Positions 1-6,480 of a stretch of 12,838 nt of DNA are shown here, piece by piece. Source of the stretch: Bacteroidales bacterium. Lineage in GTDB: Bacteria > Bacteroidota > Bacteroidia > Bacteroidales > JAADGE01. The stretch covers positions 1-12,838 of the forward strand of contig JALSMF010000320.1 of the NCBI GenBank assembly GCA_026987795.1, given 5' to 3'. The notes beneath the pieces were generated by a model. It did no database searches, had not been told where the DNA came from, and saw only the letters and a program-made list of their open reading frames with translations. The translations under genes were made by a program, and so were the position numbers. Position 1 is the stretch's first letter; every line of letters begins with the position of its first letter.

Positions 1-58
1 TAATTTAATGGTTGACAGCCAAAGTTAATAATTATTTTTGTTTCAATAAGAAAGAGAT

Positions 59-1972
59 TTAATTTATTTCACTGAAATCTGCCTCTTCTAACCGGAATTT
101 TTCATTAAACTTCAGAATGAAAGTATTTTTGTTCTCAAAGCCGTTGTTCAGCCCGGTTCTTTTAAAGTTAAATTTATAAATAAGTCCTCTTCCGGAAGGA
201 AATGCATCTTCCGGTGATAAACAAAACTGAAATACTCTTCCGTATTTGCGAAGTGCATTTAAAAAGTAAACTGTTATGTCGTAACCTCCGAAAGCAAATT
301 CTGATGGTTCGGTTTTATAAACAGTTCTGTAATTTTTTATAAATTTTTTAACTTCGAATGTATTGTAATTTATATAAGACGGAGATATGAAATTAAAATC
401 TAATTTTTCAAAATAATCTGAATTAAAGTTCTGAAAGTTAATCCATTTTTTGGAGCCTATAAGTACTATTTTGTATTTATATTCATTTTTGGAAACTTCC
501 GCATAAAATTTGTCAATAACCTGAGTAACAAATACTTCATTATTTGAAGGAATGAATACAACATTCTTATATCCGGGCTTTAAGAATTTGCTTATTTTTT
601 TCTGCATAGCATCCAGCATCTCTATATCTGTATCATATTTCAAAATTTTCAAAACTGATGTGTCTGACAATATATTAAGTGTATCATCGGCAACGTAATT
701 GTATCTGAACCTGTTAATGAGTTTTTTCTGCTCTTTTGTGCCGTTATGCACTAAAATCAGGTTTATACTGTCATTTTTTGTTCGTAAAAGCTCGGCTGCT
801 CTGTCAATTTCTGCTGTTATTGACGGAGTAACCTGAAAAATAAAGGGGTTGTTAACAAGCAGAGTATCTTTTTTTGACAAAGGAGATATTAAATTTATTT
901 TATGCTCTTCGGCAAATTTGCCTGCGATTTTTACATTTTTTGAATATACGGGACCTATTATAAGGTCTATATCGGGATAGTTTAAAGAACTCATTATGTT
1001 TCTTACTTTATCACTGTTGTTTTCAGTATCGAAAACCGTAATATTTACTGAGAGTCCTTGTTTTTTGACTTTGTTTAAGGCTAATAAGACCCCTTCGTAA
1101 AATTCAATAAAACGTTTTGTGTTTTTAAAAAACATAGGGTCTTTTTCCTTGTTGTATCTGCTTATGTAATTAAGATTTTGTTCAATAAACAACGGCAGAA
1201 GTAAAACAACATTAAATGTTTTGCCTTTTTGATATTTGAAATTACTGCAGGGAGTTATTCCCGGCTCGGTAAAATACAGAGGATCGTTTAACCCCGTATT
1301 AACTGAATCTGCAGTATTTTTATCTTCCGTTTTGCTGTTATTATTGTCGTTTGTCGCAGATTTTTCAGGTATTTTTAACTTTTGCCCGGTTTTTATTCCG
1401 TTTTCTGCTTCAGGGTTTAATTTTATAAGCTCATCAACAGAAATTCCATATTTTCTTGATATTGAAAAAAGTGTATTTCCGGCTTCAACAGTATATAAAA
1501 AGAAATTATTACTTTGTTCTTCTCGTTTTTTCTTAAAAGCATTAGGAATTTTCAGAATTTGACCTGCTTTAAGACCGTATTTTACTTCAGGATTGGTATT
1601 AATAATGTCTTCAACCGTAACATAATATTTTTGCGAAAGCGAAAACAGTGTTTCTCCCTTAGCAACTTTATGGTAAAAAAAATCAGGTGAAGTATCTGTT
1701 TTCAAGACTTTATCGTTAAAAGGAATTTTAAGAAGTTGTCCGGATTTTATTTCGTCAGAATTTAAATTATTTGCCTGCTTGATATCTTCGCTGCTTATTT
1801 TATATGCTCTGCTGACAGAGTAGAGTGTTTGTCCGGGTTCAACTTTATGCAAATAATATTTCTTCCCGCTCAAGTTTACAATTTGGTCTGATATTTTTAC
1901 TTGTACTTGTCCGAATATCGGAATGTTAAACAGTAAAACAGCAAAAAATAATATGCCTGATATTTTTTTCAT
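59..1972 (-). CDS. Secreted LysM x3 + PBP1-like (periplasmic binding protein fold) envelope protein
   Basis: Predicted exported protein of 637 residues. It begins with a signal peptide (residues 1-21, hydrophobic core GILFFAVLLF, probable cleavage near IFGQ). Three LysM repeats follow at about 40-84, 100-143 and 159-202, each with the G-(Q/E/N)-TL-(Y/F)-S-(V/L/I)-S pattern and ending in LKIP. A low-complexity Asn/Lys/Thr linker spans about 203-245. The rest (about 252-635, starting FNVVLLLPLF) resembles type I periplasmic-binding or ABC-transporter substrate-binding proteins. LysM modules bind the glycan of peptidoglycan, so the protein is probably held at the cell wall. The ligand of the PBP1 half is unknown. 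There is no lipobox Cys, so it is unlikely to be a lipoprotein. The start ATG sits directly before the signal peptide. It lies 36 bases downstream of the membrane-protein gene on the same strand and may be cotranscribed with it. The domain layout is confident; the role is inferred. Confidence 0.88.
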   Translation of the reverse strand: MKKISGILFFAVLLFNIPIFGQVQVKISDQIVNLSGKKYYLHKVEPGQTLYSVSRAYKISSEDIKQANNLNSDEIKSGQLLKIPFNDKVLKTDTSPDFFYHKVAKGETLFSLSQKYYVTVEDIINTNPEVKYGLKAGQILKIPNAFKKKREEQSNNFFLYTVEAGNTLFSISRKYGISVDELIKLNPEAENGIKTGQKLKIPEKSATNDNNNSKTEDKNTADSVNTGLNDPLYFTEPGITPCSNFKYQKGKTFNVVLLLPLFIEQNLNYISRYNKEKDPMFFKNTKRFIEFYEGVLLALNKVKKQGLSVNITVFDTENNSDKVRNIMSSLNYPDIDLIIGPVYSKNVKIAGKFAEEHKINLISPLSKKDTLLVNNPFIFQVTPSITAEIDRAAELLRTKNDSINLILVHNGTKEQKKLINRFRYNYVADDTLNILSDTSVLKILKYDTDIEMLDAMQKKISKFLKPGYKNVVFIPSNNEVFVTQVIDKFYAEVSKNEYKYKIVLIGSKKWINFQNFNSDYFEKLDFNFISPSYINYNTFEVKKFIKNYRTVYKTEPSEFAFGGYDITVYFLNALRKYGRVFQFCLSPEDAFPSGRGLIYKFNFKRTGLNNGFENKNTFILKFNEKFRLEEADFSEIN

Positions 1973-2008
1973 GTAAAGTTAAGTGTATGCTTATTAATTA
2001 GTATTATA

Positions 2009-2707
2009 TTATTGCTTTTTATAAAAACTTATTTTGCTGTCAATTTTTGATGAAATAAAAATCCAAATCATTAAAGTTACAAAACTCAATATTATTAAAG
2101 TTGTAAAAATTTTTACGAAATCATTTCCCGAATCTTTAAAAATCATAAGAGCTAATACAGAAATTACCGGAAGTGCCGAAATAAAAGCGAATAATTTCCC
2201 TGTAAATTTGTATTTGTAATAGTGCACCGACATTATAAACATTGCAAGTGCCAAACATAACCATTTAATACGAGTGATTATAAATAATGTTTCAACCTGT
2301 TTAGAAAAACTCAGCCGATTTACCAGCAACTCTGATATTTGAAACATTTGAATATTTTCAATTATATCTCCTGCTAATGCAATAAACGAAAAAATAACTC
2401 CGAGAACATAGATGTTTTTTTTCTCCGTCATTCTTATATTGTGAAACGATAATATTAAAAGAGCCGTGTAAAAAAGCATATATGCATAATCAATTATATT
2501 TTGATCTCTTACGCCCTTAAGCTCGGCTTTCTTAAACTCATTGTTTTCCGTAAAAATATTTTTCACGTCTTGCTCATTTTTTACAAATTCATATTCTATT
2601 ATCGGAGAATTAAAGTTGCCTACTTGTCGAAAATAAGCATAATTCATAAGTAATGATAATATTATCAAGCCGATAGCTACATATTGAACTGAAGAAAAAT
2701 GTTTCAT
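2009..2707 (-). CDS. Hypothetical six-helix membrane protein
   Basis: I do not recognise this family. The product from the ATG at 2707 has 232 residues with about six hydrophobic helices (roughly 8-27, 72-90, 99-117, 142-163, 170-190, 199-219) and a Lys-rich tail. Between helices 1 and 2 is a charged loop of about 45 residues rich in Glu, Lys and Asn, probably outside the membrane. A polar DIIEN stretch (about 114-118) sits at the end of helix 3 and could be functional. The reading frame extends eight codons further to a TTG at 2731. I prefer the ATG because it begins just before helix 1 and because a -7 promoter-like element at 2736-2743 would put the transcript start at about the TTG. Upstream is the terminator that closes the sigma factor gene; downstream is the LysM protein gene, 36 bases away. 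The protein lacks the single-helix layout of usual anti-sigma factors, so its position near a sigma gene is no evidence of that role. Confidence 0.72.
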   Translation of the reverse strand: MKHFSSVQYVAIGLIILSLLMNYAYFRQVGNFNSPIIEYEFVKNEQDVKNIFTENNEFKKAELKGVRDQNIIDYAYMLFYTALLILSFHNIRMTEKKNIYVLGVIFSFIALAGDIIENIQMFQISELLVNRLSFSKQVETLFIITRIKWLCLALAMFIMSVHYYKYKFTGKLFAFISALPVISVLALMIFKDSGNDFVKIFTTLIILSFVTLMIWIFISSKIDSKISFYKKQ

Positions 2708-2735
2708 AAAAGTTTGTTTAGACAAAGACAATCAA

Positions 2736-2743
2736 CAAAAATA
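2736..2743 (-). promoter_or_regulatory. Candidate -7 element for the membrane protein / LysM genes
   Basis: Read on the minus strand, this is TATTTTTG, a full match to the Bacteroidota -7 consensus TAnnTTTG. It lies between the upstream terminator and the gene, where a new promoter would be needed. I see no TTTG or TTG at the expected -33 distance, and such matches are frequent in AT-rich DNA, so confidence is low. Confidence 0.3.
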
Positions 2744-2775
2744 AATATTTAGGCGGGAAAACCTTCATTTTTATT

Positions 2776-2803
2776 AAAAAAAGATGCTTGTAAAAATACA
2801 AGC
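2776..2803 (-). terminator. Rho-independent terminator after the sigma factor gene
   Basis: A perfect 7-bp inverted repeat (GCTTGTA / TACAAGC, at 2786-2792 and 2797-2803) encloses a 4-base loop. Read on the minus strand, the stem is followed after three bases by seven T residues (2776-2782). It lies 33 bases past the stop codon of the sigma factor gene. It should separate the sigma transcript from the membrane protein and LysM genes. Confidence 0.8.
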
Positions 2804-2836
2804 AACCTTTAAAATAAATAATATTATCCCTGATTT

Positions 2837-3427
2837 TTACATAATCGAAAGGTTCAGTTTTTTTTCTTCAATAAGTTTTCGTAAATTAATAAGAGCATAT
2901 CTCATTCTGCCGAGAGCTGTGTTAATGCTCACGTCTGTCTGCTCCGCAATTTCTTTAAAACTTAAATTGCCGAAATGGCGCAGCAAAACAACCTCTCTTT
3001 GTTCATCGGGTAATATATCAACTAATCGACGAATCTCTGATGCAATTTGATCTTTAATTATATCTTCCTCAATTGTAGCTTCTGCAAATTTTTGTGAGTT
3101 AAAAATATCAATATCCGGATTTTCATCATTAGAATAAGTCGGCATTCGAGATTGCTTTCTGAAATAGTCAATTGTAAGATTATGAGCAATACGTATTACC
3201 CATGAAACAAAAATACCCTGTTCGTTATATTTTCCTTTTCGTAAAGATTTGATTACTTTTATAAAAGTATCCTGAAAAATATCTTCAGCTAATTTCTCAT
3301 TCTTAACAATAAATAAGATGTAAGTGTAAACGCGGTCTTTGTGTCTGTTTATAAGTGTCTCGAGTGCAAAAGTATCCCCGCTCATAAATTGCTTTACAAG
3401 CTCTTTGTCTTTGAGTTTAGTTTTCAT
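2837..3427 (-). CDS. ECF-type RNA polymerase sigma-70 factor
   Basis: Sigma factor of 196 residues, usual ECF length, that would direct RNA polymerase core to a specific promoter set. Region 2 spans about 25-92, with the core-binding and -10 recognition stretch containing AEDIFQDTFIKV (about 47-58) and the WVIRIAHNLTIDYFR segment (about 76-90). A short acidic linker rich in Asp, Asn and Glu follows (about 98-125). Region 4 (about 135-187) has the helix-turn-helix FKEIAEQTDVSINTALGRMRYA, which reads the -35 equivalent. The start ATG has a weak purine-rich stretch (AGAAGA) about seven bases upstream. No anti-sigma gene with a single membrane helix adjoins it, and a terminator closes the gene just downstream, so it appears monocistronic. 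It diverges from uvrA across a 187-base gap. Its regulon cannot be deduced here. Confidence 0.93.
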   Translation of the reverse strand: MKTKLKDKELVKQFMSGDTFALETLINRHKDRVYTYILFIVKNEKLAEDIFQDTFIKVIKSLRKGKYNEQGIFVSWVIRIAHNLTIDYFRKQSRMPTYSNDENPDIDIFNSQKFAEATIEEDIIKDQIASEIRRLVDILPDEQREVVLLRHFGNLSFKEIAEQTDVSINTALGRMRYALINLRKLIEEKKLNLSIM

Positions 3428-3558
3428 AGCATTCTTCTATTTTGATTAAATAAAAGTAGAATTTTGCTATAGGCAGAGATTTTAGTTAATAAAAATAATC
3501 AGATTCTAAGTAATAGTATATGCAAATATCAAATAATTTTCATTAAAAAAAAATATTT

Positions 3559-3585
3559 TTTGATAAGTGCATATCATTAAATTTG
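3559..3585 (+). promoter_or_regulatory. Candidate uvrA promoter (Bacteroidota type)
   Basis: TAAATTTG at 3578-3585 fits the -7 consensus TAnnTTTG exactly. A TTTG at 3559-3562 lies 15 bases upstream, a little shorter than the usual spacing of about 17-23. Transcription would start near 3591, leaving a leader of about 24 bases before the GTG start codon. Confidence 0.45.
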
Positions 3586-3614
3586 CAACTTTAAAAATTT
3601 AAATCGCAATTTTT

Positions 3615-6464
3615 GTGCCGAAAAATACTGTAAAAAATAAAGCAAAAGAGAACGAAAAAAACGAGTTGTTTTCAGAAAATATTGAGCTTAAAGGGGTTCG
3701 TGTTCACAACCTGAAGAATATAAACCTTTCGGCAGAACGCGATAAATTAATTGTGATAACGGGTTTGTCCGGATCCGGTAAATCTTCTCTTGCATTTGAT
3801 ACACTTTACGCAGAAGGACAACGCAGATATGTCGAAAGTTTATCTTCTTATGCCCGTCAATTTCTCGGAAGACTTAATAAACCGGAAGTTGATTATATTA
3901 AAGGCATTCCGCCGGCGATTGCGGTTGAACAAAAGGTTAATACTCGGAATCCGCGTTCTACGGTCGGCACGTCAACAGAAATTTATGATTACCTGAAACT
4001 TTTATATGCAAGAGCAGGAGAGACATTTTCACCTGTTTCCGGTAAAAAAGTAAAAAAAGATTCGGTAAGAGATGTCGTTAATTTTTTAAAATCGTTTCCT
4101 GAAGGAACAAGGGCACTCATACTTTCTCCTCTTTATGTTAAAAATGACAGAACCTGCAAGCAGCAATTAGAAATATTACAGAAACAAGGTTTTATAAGAG
4201 TTGAGTTTGATAATGTTATATTAAAAACAGAAGACTTGATAAAACAAAACAAACTCAAAAAACCTGAAATTGCAAATATTGTTATAGACAGGTTATCGGT
4301 TTCTTACAGTGACGACGGATTAGGCAGAATTTCTGATTCGGTGCAAACGGCATTCTATGAAGGTAAAGGAGTTTGCAAAGTAAAAGTATTTGTAAATGAC
4401 AAAATTAAAGAGGCTGAATTTTCAGATAAATTTGAAGCAGACGGTATTTGCTTTGAGATTCCTTCAGTTCATATGTTTAATTTTAATAACCCGGTAGGTG
4501 CTTGCCCTGTTTGTGAAGGTTTCGGTAAAACCACGGGAATAGACGAAGATTTGGTTATTCCGAATAAAACTTTATCCGTATATCAGGAAGCTGTTGCTTG
4601 TTGGAGGGGTGAAAAAATGAGTTGGTATAAAGACCGCTTTATCGAAAAGGCATCAAAATATAACTTTCCTGTTCACAAACCGTATTTTGAACTTTCCGAA
4701 AACGATAAAAAGATATTATGGGAAGGAACTAAAGAGCTTTTAGGCATTTTACCTTTTTTTGAAAAAATAGAGAAAAAAAGCAGAAAAATTCAATATCGTG
4801 TGATGCTTTCACGATTCAGAGGAAAAACAGTTTGTCGCGAATGCGGCGGAACAAGACTTAAAAAAGAAGCTTCTTATGTTAAAATAGGCGAAAAATCAAT
4901 CAGCGACCTCGTAAATATCTCAATTATTGAATTAAAAACATTTTTTGACAATTTGCAACTGTCTCAATTCCAACATAAAACTTCTGAACGCTTGTTAATT
5001 GAAATTAAAAACCGCTTACAATATCTTATTGATACAGGCTTATCTTATTTGACACTGAATCGTCTGTCATCAACATTATCAGGAGGAGAATCGCAGAGAA
5101 TAAATTTGGCAAGTTCTCTCGGAAGCAGTTTGGAGGGGGCACTATACATACTCGACGAACCGAGCATAGGGCTGCATCCGAAAGATACGGACAGGCTCAT
5201 TAAAATTTTGAAACAGCTTAGAGATGTAGGTAATACTGTGATTGTTGTTGAGCACGATGAAGACATAATCAAATCTGCAGACAAGATATTGGATATCGGA
5301 CCGGGTGCCGGAGTTCACGGCGGAGAAATTGTTTTTTACGGAACATATAAAGAGATTATGCAAAACAACAATGTTGCGAAAAAATCATATACTGCCGAAT
5401 ATCTTCGCAGAGAACTAAAAATTCCGTTACCTGAAAAACGAAGAACTTCTGCTCGGTTTATAGAACTTAGAGGTGTTACTCACAATAATCTCAAAAATAT
5501 TTCGGTTAAATTTCCTTTAAATGTTATAACGGCAGTTACCGGAGTAAGCGGTTCCGGAAAATCTTCACTGATAAGCGATGTGTTATATCCTGCATTAATG
5601 AGAGAAATTAACGATTACGGCAGAAAACCGGGAAATTATGCGGAGATAACCGGAGATTTAAAGCAAATTGATAATATAGAATTTGTAAGCCAAAATCCGA
5701 TAGGAAAATCCTCGCGTTCAAATCCCGTTATTTACATTAAGGCATTTGATGATATAAGAAAACTTTTTGCTTCGCAGCAATTATCCAAAATTAACGGTTT
5801 TAAACCTTCGCATTTTTCGTTTAATGTTGAAGGAGGACGTTGTGAAGCCTGCAACGGAGAAGGAGAAATAACCGTTGAAATGCAATTTATGGCTGATGTG
5901 CATTTGGTTTGTGAAGAATGTAAAGGGAAACGTTTTAAAGACGAAGTTTTAGACGTAACATACAGAAATAAAAACATATATGACATCCTTGACTTAACTG
6001 TAGAAGAAGCATTTAACTTTTTTTCAGAAAATAAAGAAACAAAAAAAATTGCACAGCAAATAAAACCGCTGATTGACGTAGGACTCTCATATGTTAAACT
6101 CGGGCAATCTTCAAATACTCTTAGCGGAGGCGAAAGCCAAAGAGTTAAACTTGCATCTTTTTTAAGTAAAGAAAAAGCTCAAAAGAAAACATTGTTTATT
6201 TTTGACGAACCTACGACAGGCTTGCATTTTCACGACATAAACAAACTTCTTCAATCTTTCAATGCTCTTGTTGACAGAGGGAATACAATTATAATTACAG
6301 AACATAATTCAGAAGTCATTAAATCTGCAGATTATGTAATTGACCTCGGACCTGAAGGCGGAAACAAAGGCGGATATCTTATTTTCTCCGGGACTCCGGA
6401 GGAGCTTATTAAATGCAAAAAATCTTATACGGGTGAGTATTTGAAAGAAAAGTTTAAAAATTAA
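3615..6464 (+). CDS. uvrA: UvrABC excinuclease subunit A (damage-recognition ATPase)
   Basis: UvrA scans DNA as a dimer for bulky lesions and loads UvrB in cytoplasmic nucleotide excision repair. The 949-residue product is of full family length. ABC module I has Walker A GLSGSGKSS (50-58), signature LSGGESQRI (488-496) and Walker B LYILDEP (510-516). Module II has Walker A GVSGSGKSS (643-651), signature LSGGESQRV (836-844) and Walker B LFIFDEP (860-866). The C-terminal zinc finger is intact (C743, C746, C766, C769). The first zinc module of the E. coli type is incomplete: CPVC (297-300) is present, but the preceding CxxC is replaced by a lone C279. Bacteroidota UvrA proteins as I remember them share this, so it is probably a subfamily trait. 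The start is GTG, and the first 20 or so residues are a charged Lys/Glu/Asn extension before the usual ENIELKGVRVHNL beginning. No Shine-Dalgarno is visible. It diverges from the sigma gene. Confidence 0.97.
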   Translation: MPKNTVKNKAKENEKNELFSENIELKGVRVHNLKNINLSAERDKLIVITGLSGSGKSSLAFDTLYAEGQRRYVESLSSYARQFLGRLNKPEVDYIKGIPPAIAVEQKVNTRNPRSTVGTSTEIYDYLKLLYARAGETFSPVSGKKVKKDSVRDVVNFLKSFPEGTRALILSPLYVKNDRTCKQQLEILQKQGFIRVEFDNVILKTEDLIKQNKLKKPEIANIVIDRLSVSYSDDGLGRISDSVQTAFYEGKGVCKVKVFVNDKIKEAEFSDKFEADGICFEIPSVHMFNFNNPVGACPVCEGFGKTTGIDEDLVIPNKTLSVYQEAVACWRGEKMSWYKDRFIEKASKYNFPVHKPYFELSENDKKILWEGTKELLGILPFFEKIEKKSRKIQYRVMLSRFRGKTVCRECGGTRLKKEASYVKIGEKSISDLVNISIIELKTFFDNLQLSQFQHKTSERLLIEIKNRLQYLIDTGLSYLTLNRLSSTLSGGESQRINLASSLGSSLEGALYILDEPSIGLHPKDTDRLIKILKQLRDVGNTVIVVEHDEDIIKSADKILDIGPGAGVHGGEIVFYGTYKEIMQNNNVAKKSYTAEYLRRELKIPLPEKRRTSARFIELRGVTHNNLKNISVKFPLNVITAVTGVSGSGKSSLISDVLYPALMREINDYGRKPGNYAEITGDLKQIDNIEFVSQNPIGKSSRSNPVIYIKAFDDIRKLFASQQLSKINGFKPSHFSFNVEGGRCEACNGEGEITVEMQFMADVHLVCEECKGKRFKDEVLDVTYRNKNIYDILDLTVEEAFNFFSENKETKKIAQQIKPLIDVGLSYVKLGQSSNTLSGGESQRVKLASFLSKEKAQKKTLFIFDEPTTGLHFHDINKLLQSFNALVDRGNTIIITEHNSEVIKSADYVIDLGPEGGNKGGYLIFSGTPEELIKCKKSYTGEYLKEKFKN

Positions 6465-6480
6465 CTTATTTATTTAAAAT

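Noticed and set aside
1..58. Possible terminator or gene start at the left edge
   Set aside because: GGTTGACAGCC could form only a four-pair stem including a wobble pair, and no reading frame of useful length is visible.
1236..1562. Plus-strand open frame of 108 codons inside the LysM gene
   Set aside because: It lies wholly within the LysM repeats and linker on the opposite strand, has low-complexity Ser/Phe/Leu composition and no family resemblance.
2784..3050. Plus-strand open frame opposite the sigma factor gene
   Set aside because: It begins inside the terminator hairpin and is antisense to sigma region 4, which is clearly the coding strand.
3615..6464. UvrA as a drug-resistance-type or other ABC ATPase paralogue
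   Set aside because: Both ABC modules, the C-terminal zinc finger and full UvrA length are present, and the order of motifs is that of UvrA.
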